Origin: Terriglobus roseus DSM 18391
GTDB taxonomy: Bacteria; Acidobacteriota; Terriglobia; Terriglobales; Acidobacteriaceae
DNA: 64,000 nt
Direction of reading: 5' to 3'
Assembly (NCBI RefSeq): GCF_000265425.1
Contig: NC_018014.1
Span: forward strand, 2,170,001 to 2,234,000
The notes beneath the pieces were generated by a model. It was not told where the DNA came from and made no database searches. It saw only the letters and a program-made list of their open reading frames with translations. Below, one piece after another: positions 1 through 9,048 of this stretch. A program made the translations under genes and the position numbers. Position 1 is the first letter of the stretch, and the number at the start of each line of letters is the position of its first letter.

Positions 1-1098
1 TCCTCTGGTGCCGGTATTCGTTTCGGTGACCGGGTCTTTGGCTCCGGGACACCCGCCTCGCTAAGCGTCGGGATGGCGATGCTTGGTCGCGTGCTGGATG
101 CCAACGGCCATCCCATCGACGGATACGGGGCGGTGCTGGGAGAGACATTGCTTCCGCTTGACCGGAACGCTCCCATGCCGCTGGAACGCACACGCATGCT
201 GCAGCCCATCAGCGTTGGTGTCCGCGCCATCGACGCCATGATGACGGTCGCGCGCGGGCAGCGCATTGGTATCTTCGGTGGATCCGGCGTGGGTAAGAGC
301 ACCCTCATCGGCATGATGACAAGGAACACCGCAGCTGACCTGACGGTCGTTGGCCTAGTCGGCGAACGCGGCCGAGAGGTGGGCGAGTTCCTGGAGGATT
401 CACTCGGAGAAGAGGGCCGTTCTCGGTCTGTCGTCCATGTGTCTACCTCCGATGAATCGCCGCTGATGCGCATGCGTTGCGCACTCGCTGCAACCACTAC
501 GGCTGAGTACTTTGCGGCTCGCGGGAAGCACGTCCTTCTTATCCTGGATTCCTTAACGCGCTATGCCATGGCAGCGCGCGAAATTGGTCTTGCTGCGGGA
601 GAGCCGCCCTCCACCAAGGGATACCCTCCCTCGGTTTTTGCAAAGATGGCTCGATTGCTGGAGCGCGCAGGAAACTTCTCGAATGGCAGCATCACAGCTT
701 TCTACACCGTCTTAATGGAAGGTGATGACGAGCAGGATCCAATCGTTGATGGCGCACGATCAATTCTTGACGGACACATCATCCTGTCACGCGAGATTGC
801 CGGTGAGGGAAGATACCCGCCGATCGATATCCTTCGGTCGCTGAGCCGCTTGATGCCGGCGGTAGCCAGTGAGAGCCATCAGCTGCAGGCAAGGGCAGTC
901 CGTCGCATGCTGAGCGCCTATGCGCGTGGCGAAGATCTGCTGCGAGTCGGCGCATACAAAGCCGGGTCCGATCTCGAACTGGATCAGGCAATCGCTCTGC
1001 GTCCGCTCATCCTAAAGCTGCTCACCCAAGCCACGCACGAGAGGCATGACCTCAATAGCTCGGTCCAGGCGTTAAACGATCTGACGGTGCTGCGATGA
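1..1098 (+). CDS. fliI: Flagellar export ATPase FliI (5' end outside window)
   Basis: ATPase of the flagellar type III export apparatus; it energises unloading of rod, hook and filament subunits at the cytoplasmic face of the basal body. The reading frame is open from base 1, so the N-terminus lies left of the window. The Walker A motif GGSGVGKST is at 277-303, the Walker B segment LLILDS is near 535-550, and the family signature GEPPSTKGYPPSVF follows. These fit FliI rather than F1 beta subunits, as does the flagellar context. The stop overlaps the start of the coiled-coil fliJ gene by 4 bp (ATGA), so the two are probably translationally coupled. Identification is secure; only the start is unknown. 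Confidence 0.96.
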   Translation, partial: SSGAGIRFGDRVFGSGTPASLSVGMAMLGRVLDANGHPIDGYGAVLGETLLPLDRNAPMPLERTRMLQPISVGVRAIDAMMTVARGQRIGIFGGSGVGKSTLIGMMTRNTAADLTVVGLVGERGREVGEFLEDSLGEEGRSRSVVHVSTSDESPLMRMRCALAATTTAEYFAARGKHVLLILDSLTRYAMAAREIGLAAGEPPSTKGYPPSVFAKMARLLERAGNFSNGSITAFYTVLMEGDDEQDPIVDGARSILDGHIILSREIAGEGRYPPIDILRSLSRLMPAVASESHQLQARAVRRMLSAYARGEDLLRVGAYKAGSDLELDQAIALRPLILKLLTQATHERHDLNSSVQALNDLTVLR

Positions 1099-1562
1099 CC
1101 GAGCGTCAGAGACGGGTTGAACGTTTGTTGAAGCTTCGTACCAGTCAGCACGAGTCCACGACGGTTCGATTGCGTGCAGCCCGAGCCGTGTTGCATGAGA
1201 CCGAATTGGCCCTGCAGCAATGTTCACAGTGGTCACAGCAGGCACGCGAGAGCCTTGAACAATGCTCCGCTCAGGGAAATCAGCAGGAATGGCTTATCAT
1301 CTGCGCGGACATCGAGGCCTCAAAGATCGTTGCCCGCGCGAGGGATACGAGACGTTCCGCTGCAGCAGCAGAGGTGGAGTTGGCTGCTGCACAGGAGGCG
1401 GACGCGAAAGTCGCGCGCAAGCAGATGGAGAGAAGCCTGGAGCTTATCGCTAAGAGTGCACGGTCGCACGACGTACGGGCAGAACAGAATGAGCTGGATG
1501 AGACGGCTCGTCTTGTTAGCGAAAGCTCATCAACAAAGCATCAGAACGGAAGATTCCCCTAA
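1095..1562 (+). CDS. fliJ: FliJ-like flagellar export stalk protein
   Basis: A 155-residue, charged, almost wholly helical protein rich in Glu, Gln, Arg and Ala with no membrane segment. It is predicted to be a coiled coil along most of its length. FliJ is the central stalk of the FliI hexamer, comparable to F1 gamma, and a chaperone escort. FliJ proteins have little sequence conservation, so the call rests on size (about 145-155 residues), helical composition and position: it starts inside the last codons of fliI and precedes the hook-length gene. The ATG overlaps the fliI stop, which fixes the start. Confidence 0.8.
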   Translation: MTERQRRVERLLKLRTSQHESTTVRLRAARAVLHETELALQQCSQWSQQARESLEQCSAQGNQQEWLIICADIEASKIVARARDTRRSAAAAEVELAAAQEADAKVARKQMERSLELIAKSARSHDVRAEQNELDETARLVSESSSTKHQNGRFP

Positions 1563-1595
1563 CAAAACACCGGCGGTCACGGTGAATCAATTGCA

Positions 1596-3059
1596 TTGAC
1601 TCATCGCGTGAATGCACCCGCTACCACGATCGCTTCGGTACAAGCCCCGGCAAGACTACCGGAGCGATCGAATACCACACCTGAGGCCAAGAAGAGCGCA
1701 ACACAGCCCCTTCATTTCTCCGATGCACTTCAGCATGCGCGCAAGGTGAGTGGCGAGCAAGTCACTGTTGCCGGCGCAAAGCAGTCCCACGGGACGCCGC
1801 AAGGTCTTAGGTCGCTCCCAGCGACTGATGGTTCCACACTTGATCTTGCACCGCTTGAAATGACAGACGGTAGGCAATCCACCTGTGAAGTGGAAGCCCT
1901 CGTCGGGACTTTAAACACGGCGCCTTCCGATTCACTCGCTGTGACGGGCGACCCTGAAAGTCCCGTGGTGACAGCAATCGACGACATCATTGCGGCGACG
2001 GATCATCCAATGGAGGATACTTCGGTCGCAGACTCTTCCTCGGAGACGGAACCAAAAGGAGCCGTTGGGAAGAGTCACGCGGCAACAAAGGGGAGAGCGG
2101 GGCTTCGGGCGCAGGCTGTAGATGAGACTTCCGACGCTGTCCAGACCGGCCCGGAAGCTGGAACTTCTTTACAGAGCAATCCGCAAGTAGCACTCACCTT
2201 CGTCATAGCGGATACCGATTCAGCAGGGAAGCCGGCAGCACTCAACGAGCAAACGATCGTCGAGAACTCCACGACCGCAGATATTACCTCGCTGTCGACA
2301 GCCAAAGCGATGAAGTCAGATTCCAAGCCACTTCCTTCGGAGCGTGTTCGCGCCAATTCGTTGGCCCTTCACCCTGGGTTGGAAAGGCCTACCGCTGCGG
2401 ATGGTGAGATTGAGTCACCCGGTTCTGATGTGAGCGAAGCGGTAACTAAGGTCCTTCACGGATCTCGCCTCTCCATAAAAGAAGTTCCTACCTCTGCTGT
2501 GAGCTTCCAGCCATCGATCCAAATGTCATTCCAGTACGCCCATGGCAACATGACTCCGCTCCGGGACGATTTTATGGAGGTATCCCCGCGTGTCATCGAA
2601 TCCAGTCCAACGTTGGTGACCGCTTCAGCAGTTCGGCATCTCGAGATCGCGGTTGACGATCCTGTGCTGGGAAACGTCGGTGTGCGTGCCGAGCTACGTG
2701 GCGGCGTATTGCATGCCTCAATCTCAGCCGCAGACAACATTGCGTCGACCGCTCCACAGTTACACCTGTTCCTTCAGCATCACGATGTCGCGCTGCAGAG
2801 CTTAAGTTTTACCGCGGCAGGATCAAACATCCCGCAACCTTATGGTTCTACTGCAGTCATGGCGACCTCTGAAAGCGCAAACGGTTCGTTTGTCTTTGAT
2901 CAATCCAGTGCTCAGCAGCGAGGGAATCCCGAATCTGGAACGCAGTCGAAGGCGGCAGCTTCAAACGGGGATGACGACGTCCGGCGAATTCCTGTCACAG
3001 CAACTCCAAATGCAATGAACGCGGTCCGTGCAGGTAGCACTCTCAGCATTCACATCTAG
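1596..3059 (+). CDS. fliK: FliK-like flagellar hook-length control protein
   Basis: A 487-residue protein with a long low-complexity N-terminal part rich in Ser, Thr, Ala and Pro and a folded C-terminal part. Around residues 345-410 the pattern matches the Flg_hook domain of FliK (LEIAVDDPVLGNVGVRAEL, then LHLFLQHHDVALQSL). FliK is exported, measures hook length and switches FlhB specificity from hook to filament substrates. The start appears to be TTG at 1596; no ATG or GTG nearby gives a better start, so the exact N-terminus is uncertain. It lies between fliJ and flgD, as in many flagellar operons. The disordered N-terminal region diverges fast, so database hits may cover only the C-terminus. 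Confidence 0.85.
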   Translation: MTHRVNAPATTIASVQAPARLPERSNTTPEAKKSATQPLHFSDALQHARKVSGEQVTVAGAKQSHGTPQGLRSLPATDGSTLDLAPLEMTDGRQSTCEVEALVGTLNTAPSDSLAVTGDPESPVVTAIDDIIAATDHPMEDTSVADSSSETEPKGAVGKSHAATKGRAGLRAQAVDETSDAVQTGPEAGTSLQSNPQVALTFVIADTDSAGKPAALNEQTIVENSTTADITSLSTAKAMKSDSKPLPSERVRANSLALHPGLERPTAADGEIESPGSDVSEAVTKVLHGSRLSIKEVPTSAVSFQPSIQMSFQYAHGNMTPLRDDFMEVSPRVIESSPTLVTASAVRHLEIAVDDPVLGNVGVRAELRGGVLHASISAADNIASTAPQLHLFLQHHDVALQSLSFTAAGSNIPQPYGSTAVMATSESANGSFVFDQSSAQQRGNPESGTQSKAAASNGDDDVRRIPVTATPNAMNAVRAGSTLSIHI

Positions 3060-3077
3060 CACGAAAGGTCTCCGACG

Positions 3078-3380
3078 ATGAACTCCTTGACGACAACGAA
3101 TTTCATGACACAGCAGACGGCACGTGTCTCGGCCTATGCGTCTTCCGCATCCAGTAACAGTAGTGCCGACGATGCAACGACGATCACCTCCAGCGACTTT
3201 CTGACGTTGCTGGTTACTCAGATGAAGAACCAGGATCCAACTGAGCCCACCGATCCGAGCCAGTATCTCCAGCAGCTTGTTGGCGTGAACAGCCTGGAAC
3301 AACTGATCGACGTGAACAAGCAGTTGACGTCTCTCGGCGGTTCAACCGCCACTTCCACCACTTCAGCCGCAGGCGTTTAA
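3078..3380 (+). CDS. flgD: FlgD, short form (hook-cap N-terminal domain)
   Basis: Hook-assembly scaffold that caps the growing hook and is later discarded. The 100-residue product contains the conserved FlgD N-terminal core (DFLTLLVTQMKNQDPTEPTD followed by QLVGVNSLEQL). It stops where the Tudor/Ig-like C-terminal domains begin in enterobacterial FlgD of about 230 residues. No continuation in other frames is seen before flgE at 3449, so this is a compact form rather than a broken gene. Many non-enterobacterial FlgD proteins are similarly short. An ATG with GAAAGG upstream supports the start at 3078. Confidence 0.92.
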   Translation: MNSLTTTNFMTQQTARVSAYASSASSNSSADDATTITSSDFLTLLVTQMKNQDPTEPTDPSQYLQQLVGVNSLEQLIDVNKQLTSLGGSTATSTTSAAGV

Positions 3381-3448
3381 AGCGCATCGATCCACTGCAA
3401 AGAACTACACATTAGTCCGGCCGTAACCCGGGGAAGGAACATAGAAAA

Positions 3449-4675
3449 ATGCCATCATTTTCCATTGCGCTTACAGGACTGCAGGCTAACTCCGTCGCAC
3501 TGACTACCATCGGCAATAATCTGGCGAACCTTAATACGACCGCCTTCAAGAAGCAGGGCGTCAACTTCGCAGATATGTTCTACCAGAACATCGGAACCAC
3601 TGGGTCAAGCGCGCCGCTTCAGGTAGGTATCGGAACGCGCGTATCGTCCATCGAAAGCGACTTCTCTCAGGGCAACCTGGCGCCAACCGGCTCTTCTTCG
3701 GATATGGCGATCAATGGCAACGGTTTTTTTGTCGTGAATCAAGCGGGAACAAATGAACTGACGCGTGCCGGCAACTTTCAGCTTGGCCCAACGGGTAACC
3801 TGATCACAAGTGAGGGCTACGCGGTCATGGGGTATCCCTCTGTCAACGGCGTGGTCAATACCGACGCGCCGCTGCAGGCAATGAACGTACCCACATCGAA
3901 GACACAACTGGCCCATGCCACGACGGGCTTCGCCTTCACATCAAGTCTCGACTCGAGCGCTGCAGTGGGGAAGCAGTTCACCTCTTCGACCGCCATGTAT
4001 GACTCACAGGGCACGGCGCACATGGTCAGCGTCAGCTTCACCAAGACGGCAAGCAATCAATGGAGCTATAGCATCAACATGCCGGCCGGTGATGCTGCTT
4101 TGAGCACCGGCAATACGGGCACATTGAGCTTCAATTCTGACGGCACGCTGGCGCTTCCTGCGTCTGATGTCACTGGAGTAACATTCGCAGGACTTTCAGA
4201 TGGAGCAGCCGACATGAGCTTGTCATGGAAACTGCGAGAGGCAAGCGGGAACAGCCTTATTACGCAGAGCGCGGGCACCTCAGCGACGAATGCGAGCGCG
4301 CAGGATGGATACGCCAGCGGCACATACAAAAGCTTTGCTGTCGATGCGACGGGCACCATGACCGCAACCTTCACAAATGGCGGCACCGAAATTCTCGGCC
4401 AGATCGCGGTAGCGACGGTGACTAATCCAGAAGCGTTGGCACGTCGCGGGAGCAATCTTTACGCGGTCAACCAGGCATCCGGCGCAATGGACATCGGCGT
4501 AGCCGGCAGCGGTGATCGCGGCACCGTGGATGGCAGCACATTGGAGCAATCCAATGTCGATATCTCCACGGAGTTCGCAGATCTGATCGTCGCGCAAAGG
4601 TCCTTCGAAGCCAACTCCAAGACCATCACGGCCTTCGACACGATCATGCAGGACACCATCAACATGATTCGTTAA
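3449..4675 (+). CDS. flgE: Flagellar hook protein FlgE
   Basis: Main subunit of the flagellar hook, the universal joint between rod and filament. The 408-residue product has the N-terminal rod/hook motif (ALTGLQANS with IGNNLANLNTTAFK, residues about 7-33), a central D1/D2 region with a DGTLAL segment typical of hook proteins, and the C-terminal heptad-like end (NVDISTEFADLIVAQRSFEANSKTI). Both terminal helices form the coiled-coil D0 domain. A good ribosome site, GGAAGGAAC, precedes the ATG. It follows flgD directly, the usual pairing of cap and hook. Confidence 0.96.
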   Translation: MPSFSIALTGLQANSVALTTIGNNLANLNTTAFKKQGVNFADMFYQNIGTTGSSAPLQVGIGTRVSSIESDFSQGNLAPTGSSSDMAINGNGFFVVNQAGTNELTRAGNFQLGPTGNLITSEGYAVMGYPSVNGVVNTDAPLQAMNVPTSKTQLAHATTGFAFTSSLDSSAAVGKQFTSSTAMYDSQGTAHMVSVSFTKTASNQWSYSINMPAGDAALSTGNTGTLSFNSDGTLALPASDVTGVTFAGLSDGAADMSLSWKLREASGNSLITQSAGTSATNASAQDGYASGTYKSFAVDATGTMTATFTNGGTEILGQIAVATVTNPEALARRGSNLYAVNQASGAMDIGVAGSGDRGTVDGSTLEQSNVDISTEFADLIVAQRSFEANSKTITAFDTIMQDTINMIR

Positions 4676-4751
4676 CTCCGGTTGAGTAGCAGAGGGCTGC
4701 GTTAGTCACGGCTAATGCGGCCCTTCGACGTTCTGGTATGCCGCGTGCATT

Positions 4752-5300
4752 GTGAAGGATATGTCAACCTCCCCAGCTGAGATCGTCCCCAACGGAAACG
4801 TGGCCATACCACCGAAAGTAGGCGTGACCGCGATACTGCTTCCCGTCCTGCTCTCCACAGTATTAGCGCTTGGGTCGGTGGGAGTTGCGCTCTATTGGCT
4901 AACCAAGTCAGGTAAGCTCGGTGCCGCAACAGCTGCGAGTGTGGCACGACCGATCATCGTAGTCGCTCCGCCGGCATCGCATGTGCTGGCGTTGGAGCCG
5001 ATGATTGTCAATCTCTCCGATGACGGGGGGCGCAGCTATCTGCGCGCCACCGTCAGCTTACGCATCAAGGACGAGCCGAAGACGGAAGAGAAGACAGATC
5101 CGAAATCCTCCGATGGTTTAGCAGCTGCGTTGCGCGACAGCACCCTGAGTGTGCTGACTCAAGAGAGTGCTGACAGCCTGCTGATTCCGGAGGGCCGGGA
5201 CCGCCTGAAAGCCAAACTGCAACAGGAGTTCAAGCTCCGTAACAGCGAGACGTCCGTGCTGGAGGTTTATTTCACGGACTTCCTGGTGCAACGAGGATGA
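4752..5300 (+). CDS. fliL: FliL-like basal-body/stator-associated protein
   Basis: Single-pass inner-membrane protein that surrounds the stator and affects torque and stator recruitment. The 182-residue product has a cytoplasmic N-terminus, one membrane helix (about residues 23-47) and a periplasmic FliL domain with the usual start VLALEPMIVNLSDDGGRSYLR and the conserved C-terminal pattern ending in VYFTDFLVQRG. The frame opens at GTG 4752; an ATG at 4761 is equally possible and neither has a clear ribosome site. The stop overlaps the next ATG by 4 bp. No motA or motB occurs in the window, so the stator is encoded elsewhere. Confidence 0.9.
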   Translation: MKDMSTSPAEIVPNGNVAIPPKVGVTAILLPVLLSTVLALGSVGVALYWLTKSGKLGAATAASVARPIIVVAPPASHVLALEPMIVNLSDDGGRSYLRATVSLRIKDEPKTEEKTDPKSSDGLAAALRDSTLSVLTQESADSLLIPEGRDRLKAKLQQEFKLRNSETSVLEVYFTDFLVQRG

Positions 5301-5596
5301 GCGCACTCGAGACCAGTCTTGCCGTGACCGACCCTGTCGGAATCACGCCGACTCCGTCACAGGACACGATGACACGTGGTGCGATTCGTTCCATCCCGTT
5401 CCGTTTGGCTGTCACCATCCCGGTTTCGGGACTGAAGCTTCGCAGCTTACGTGAACTTGGAATCGGCGAACTATTCGTCACGGATATTGCAGCTTCAGAG
5501 GATGTTCCAGTGTTTCTTGGTGGAGCCTTGCTCGGCTACGCAGAGCTAGACAACGTGGATGGTGCAATGGCCGTTCGCATGACGAGACTGAGTTGA
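5297..5596 (+). CDS. Short SpoA-domain (FliN-type) protein, extra C-ring or export component
   Basis: A 99-residue protein whose second half (residues about 34-97) has the SpoA/FliN surface-presentation fold: a short beta region (IPFRLAVTIPVSGLKL), a central hydrophobic segment and a closing VFLGGALLGYAEL strand. SpoA domains form the lower C ring and dock the FliH-FliI export complex. A second, more canonical FliN is encoded at 13028 next to fliM, so this is a paralogue. Position between fliL and fliO-like genes is where fliM/fliN usually sit, which suggests this may be the ancestral fliN slot. Which of the two forms the C ring cannot be told from sequence. Confidence 0.72.
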   Translation: MSALETSLAVTDPVGITPTPSQDTMTRGAIRSIPFRLAVTIPVSGLKLRSLRELGIGELFVTDIAASEDVPVFLGGALLGYAELDNVDGAMAVRMTRLS

Positions 5597-5615
5597 CCAA
5601 GAGGGGAGTGTTCTT

Positions 5616-5900
5616 ATGAATGTTTCAACGGTCAGCGACGGTCGATCGCTTATGAAGCTCGCGACTAGCCTACGTTCAAAGCTCGCAAAATCCGCTGCGG
5701 GACTCATCGGAAGCCGCCGCCCGTCAGGTCATTCGCTGCAGATCCGGGAGACGTTATCGCTCGGAATCAAGCGGCAGGTCTTTCTGATTGAGTGTGACGG
5801 CCAACGATTCCTTATCACTGCCGCGGGCGACTCCATCAGTTCCCCGGTGTCGTTGGCAATTGGATCGGCAGCGCGTTGCGAAGAGACACCGCAGCTATGA
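5616..5900 (+). CDS. fliO: FliO-like protein lacking the usual membrane helix
   Basis: A 94-residue protein whose residues about 42-80 match the cytoplasmic domain of FliO, the assembly helper of FliP (LQIRETLSLGIKRQVFLIEC, then QRFLITAAGDSISS). FliO normally begins with a transmembrane segment; here the first 40 residues are basic and polar with no hydrophobic stretch long enough to span a membrane. A ribosome site, GAGGGGAG, precedes the ATG. The stop overlaps the favoured fliP start (ATGA at 5897). Position directly before fliP-fliQ-fliR supports the assignment. The missing helix might be supplied by another protein, or the domain may act peripherally. Confidence 0.7.
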   Translation: MNVSTVSDGRSLMKLATSLRSKLAKSAAGLIGSRRPSGHSLQIRETLSLGIKRQVFLIECDGQRFLITAAGDSISSPVSLAIGSAARCEETPQL

Positions 5901-6829
5901 GAAAGCTTTTCCCATCCTCATGCCTGCTGACCGTGATCATCGCAGTCCCGCTATGTCTGCATGCACAGTCCGCAGAGTCCTTCTGGGTGCGTCCTACAAC
6001 CGCCGTGCACACGGTAGGTTTGCCCATGTCACCCAGGCCGATTTCCACGCGGTCTACGCACGAATTCGAACCCCATCGATCGACAACAAAGGCAATCCCT
6101 GCAGCAAACCCGGCCAAACCAACCCAGGAGAGTAAGGCGCCGGGTCCGTCAGCCGCGAACTCGGCGGTCCCCGCTGGCCGTAGCATTGCGGAGGCACTTG
6201 CGACTGGCAATAGTTCGCCTTGGTCGGTCGCCGTCGGACTGACTCTCCTCACGCTTGTACCAGCGATGTTACTGGCGATGACGCCGCTGGTGCGACTGTT
6301 GGTGGTCTTTCATTTTCTACGGCAGGCGCTTGGAACGCAGACCGCACCGTCGAACCAGATTCTGATGGCGCTTGGACTTATGATGACCTGGTTTCTCATG
6401 CAGCCTGTGATCACCCAGGTCAACCAGGTGGCCATCGCACCGTACCGCGCAGGAACTCTACAAGGCGAAGACGCGCTCTCACGTGGTGTCGTGCCGGTAA
6501 AGACATACATGCTTCGATACGCGCGCGACAAGGATCTGGAACTCTTCGCCTCCGCCTCGCAAGTGCAGCGTCTGGCGAAACGTGATGATGCACCGATGCA
6601 GGTAGTGCTACCCGCTTACATGCTTAGCGAGCTTAAGGCAGGCTTCCAGATTGGCGCGATCCTCTTCTTGCCCTTTCTCTTGGTTGATCTTGTGGTCGCG
6701 AGCGTAACAACGTCCGTCGGCATGTTACAGATGCCGCCCACTGTCATTTCGACACCGGTGAAGATACTTCTCTTCGTCATGGTCGATGGCTGGCACCTGC
6801 TTGCTAGCTCATTGTTGAAGAGTTTTTAG
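5897..6829 (+). CDS. fliP: Flagellar export gate protein FliP
   Basis: Core subunit of the FliP5-FliQ4-FliR1 export gate in the inner membrane. From ATG 5897 the protein is 310 residues: a cleavable signal peptide (residues 1-24, ending LCLHAQS), a Pro/Ala-rich periplasmic stretch, then the FliP domain. The hallmark PAMLLAMTPLVRLLVVFHFLR occurs near residues 117-137 and the conserved LPFLLVDLVVASVTTSVGM near 253-271. TTG 5876 is an alternative start, but 5897 overlaps the fliO-like stop by 4 bp and places a clean signal peptide first. The linker before the first membrane segment is longer than in enterobacterial FliP (about 245 residues). Confidence 0.95.
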   Translation: MRKLFPSSCLLTVIIAVPLCLHAQSAESFWVRPTTAVHTVGLPMSPRPISTRSTHEFEPHRSTTKAIPAANPAKPTQESKAPGPSAANSAVPAGRSIAEALATGNSSPWSVAVGLTLLTLVPAMLLAMTPLVRLLVVFHFLRQALGTQTAPSNQILMALGLMMTWFLMQPVITQVNQVAIAPYRAGTLQGEDALSRGVVPVKTYMLRYARDKDLELFASASQVQRLAKRDDAPMQVVLPAYMLSELKAGFQIGAILFLPFLLVDLVVASVTTSVGMLQMPPTVISTPVKILLFVMVDGWHLLASSLLKSF

Positions 6830-6840
6830 AGGGGCATGCG

Positions 6841-7110
6841 ATGGGGCCTGACATGGTTACCGACTTGATGCGCAGACTGATGCTGGAGGCTTTACTCCTA
6901 AGCGCGCCATTGCTAATAGTTGGCTGCCTTATCTCCATTGCGCTCACGCTTGTGCAAACACTCACCGGAATTCAGGAACAGACAATCACGGCAGTACCGC
7001 GATTATTGTTCGTCTTCTTCGCCGGATTAGTGAGCATGCCCTGGTTCCTGCGGCGCGTAGTTACCTACACGTTGCATCTTTGGACGGACTTTCACCGGTT
7101 CTTGGGTTAG
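6841..7110 (+). CDS. fliQ: Flagellar export gate protein FliQ
   Basis: An 89-residue protein with two membrane helices (about residues 15-40 and 50-75) and the family motif LTLVQTLTGIQEQTITAVPRL. FliQ packs four copies around the FliP-FliR cone and helps close the export channel. GAGGGGC is 5 bp before the ATG. Gene order fliP-fliQ-fliR-flhB-flhA is the classic one, and the length matches the family. Confidence 0.96.
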   Translation: MGPDMVTDLMRRLMLEALLLSAPLLIVGCLISIALTLVQTLTGIQEQTITAVPRLLFVFFAGLVSMPWFLRRVVTYTLHLWTDFHRFLG

Positions 7111-7114
7111 AGCT

Positions 7115-7891
7115 ATGGCAATCGAAGCCGTCCCACAAAGTGGCCTCCAAGACTTGCTGTCCGCCGGCCTGTTGGTGATGCTGCGCCTGGGGAGCGCATT
7201 AGTATCGATGCCGATCTTTAACTCACCGGCGATTCCCGTAAGAGTAAGGTCCGTCTTTGTGCTGATACTCGCCGCCGTTCTGACGCCGGTCGCAGCTTAC
7301 CTGCCCGGAACTGAACTCCATCTGACCGCAATGGCTCTGTTAGGTGAGGTAGCGGTTGGATTATGCTTCGGCCTCACACTCGCTTTCTTGAATGAGGCCG
7401 TACTGTTTGCTGCGTCCATGATGAGTTCTGCATTTTCGTTCTCGCTCGCGAACCTGATGGATCCTAACTCAATGGTTGAGACAGAGGTGCTGGGTACAGT
7501 GCTCAGCTGGTTCGGCGTCCTCGTGCTGCTTAGCGCAGGGCTGCATCGGACGATGCTTGCTGTGTTGATGCGCACCCTGGTGACAGTACCGCTGGGGCAT
7601 GCGCCCATTGCGACCAGGTCTGCGACGACGCTTGCGAATATGGCATCGGGCATCTTCTTTTCAGGACTGCAGCTTGCCGCGCCGGTCGTTGCAGCGGCGT
7701 TTCTGGTTGAGGTCTCCGTCGGCATCGTCGGCCGCATGGCTCCGGCCCTTCCTGCCCAGATTGCATCCGTGCCCATCAAGACACTGGTCTCCTATACCGT
7801 GTTGATCGGAGCGTTGGCCGTTTGGCCGGGGTGGATGGAACACCGCTTTGTCGCGCTCCTGGATGCTGCGCAGAAAGGCATGCACGCATGA
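7115..7891 (+). CDS. fliR: Flagellar export gate protein FliR
   Basis: A 258-residue polytopic inner-membrane protein, the single FliR copy that completes the export gate. Six or so hydrophobic helices are visible, with the conserved ALLGEVAVGLCFGLTLAFLNEA region near residues 70-92 and VEVSVGIVGRMAPALPAQIA near 198-217, both typical of FliR. It starts 4 bp after the fliQ stop. Its stop overlaps the flhB ATG by 4 bp, an arrangement that fits coupled synthesis of gate subunits. Confidence 0.94.
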   Translation: MAIEAVPQSGLQDLLSAGLLVMLRLGSALVSMPIFNSPAIPVRVRSVFVLILAAVLTPVAAYLPGTELHLTAMALLGEVAVGLCFGLTLAFLNEAVLFAASMMSSAFSFSLANLMDPNSMVETEVLGTVLSWFGVLVLLSAGLHRTMLAVLMRTLVTVPLGHAPIATRSATTLANMASGIFFSGLQLAAPVVAAAFLVEVSVGIVGRMAPALPAQIASVPIKTLVSYTVLIGALAVWPGWMEHRFVALLDAAQKGMHA

Positions 7892-9048
7892 GCGGCGAGA
7901 AGACAGAGAAACCCTCAGAACAGCGAAAGAGGAAGTCGCGCGAAACGGGAGACGGAGTCAAAAGCCGTGAACTGACGGCGGCTGCTGCCATGCTCTGTGG
8001 CCTTCTACTGCTACGCGGCGCAAGCGTTCAGTTTTTGAAGGCTTGGAGCGGAGCTTACGAAAGCGCTCTCGCACACGGCACGCATGTCTTCGACACGCCC
8101 GACGGCATCGCACGGTTTCTGTCAACGTTGTTACTGCCTGCGATGGGCCCTGTCGCCGCAGTGATGGCCGCAGCGCTGGCAGGAGCGATCGCTGTCGGCG
8201 CGATGCAGACGGGGGGAGTACAAGTCCATCCTGGCGCACTCGCCTTGAAGCCGGGACGATTGAGTCCTGCAAACAACACGAAGAATATGTTTTCCATGCG
8301 GTCCGTGCTGCGACTCTCAAAGTCCCTGGTGCCCACGGCGATCGTGGTCATCCTGACCTCGCATGCTCTAAGAGGAGCAATTCTGCCGATGCCAGTCACC
8401 AGCTACGCGCGACTTCCAATCACACTCACGGCAACATACGGTCTTTCCATGAAGGCTGCATGGATTTCACTGGCGTGGTCCGCGATTGACTATCTGAATG
8501 AGTGGAGATCTTGGAACAACGGTCTGAAGATGTCGAAGGAAGACGTAAGACGGGAGATGAAGGAGTCGAACGGCAATCCTCATACGAAGGGACGCATCCG
8601 GCAGATTCAACGTGCCATGCGCAAACGCCGGGTGAGGGCCGATGTCGCCAAAGCGGCTGTCGTGATCACAAACCCCACACATTACGCGGTGGCGCTGCTG
8701 TTTGACCTCACCACTATGAGCGCACCGAAGGTCTTGGCCAAAGGACGCGATCTACATGCCCTCGATATTCGCGAGCAAGCGCGATGGGCGGGTGTCCCGA
8801 TCGTGGAGAATCCACCGCTGGCCAGGTCACTCTACCGCAGTGTGGAAGAAGGGCAGGCGATTCCATTTGAGTTGTACTCCGCAGTTGCCGCCATACTGGC
8901 GTTCCTGTTTCGTGAGGCAAGTGATCGCTCGGGGCGAGACGCCCGCAACCAGACGCAACATCGAGGCTATGGCTACGCTGCGCAACCTCGAGTTCAGATT
9001 CCTGTGACCAACTATGACCCGGCCACAAGTGAAGGTGGTCGCCTATGA
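7888..9048 (+). CDS. flhB: Flagellar export switch protein FlhB
   Basis: Export-gate-associated membrane protein whose autocleavage switches secretion from hook to filament substrates. The 386-residue product has an N-terminal charged segment (GEKTEKPSEQRKRKSRETG), four membrane helices, and the cytoplasmic domain with the self-cleavage motif NPTH at residues 262-265 in the context VVITNPTHYAVAL. The frame is open 66 bp further upstream, but the ATG at 7888 overlaps the fliR stop and yields the family-typical N-terminus. FliK, its partner in the switch, is encoded upstream at 1596. Confidence 0.97.
   Translation: MSGEKTEKPSEQRKRKSRETGDGVKSRELTAAAAMLCGLLLLRGASVQFLKAWSGAYESALAHGTHVFDTPDGIARFLSTLLLPAMGPVAAVMAAALAGAIAVGAMQTGGVQVHPGALALKPGRLSPANNTKNMFSMRSVLRLSKSLVPTAIVVILTSHALRGAILPMPVTSYARLPITLTATYGLSMKAAWISLAWSAIDYLNEWRSWNNGLKMSKEDVRREMKESNGNPHTKGRIRQIQRAMRKRRVRADVAKAAVVITNPTHYAVALLFDLTTMSAPKVLAKGRDLHALDIREQARWAGVPIVENPPLARSLYRSVEEGQAIPFELYSAVAAILAFLFREASDRSGRDARNQTQHRGYGYAAQPRVQIPVTNYDPATSEGGRL

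Noticed and set aside
3078..3380. flgD as a truncated pseudogene
   Set aside because: The conserved core is intact, the frame ends cleanly and no remnant of a C-terminal domain is found in any frame before flgE. Short FlgD forms are normal.
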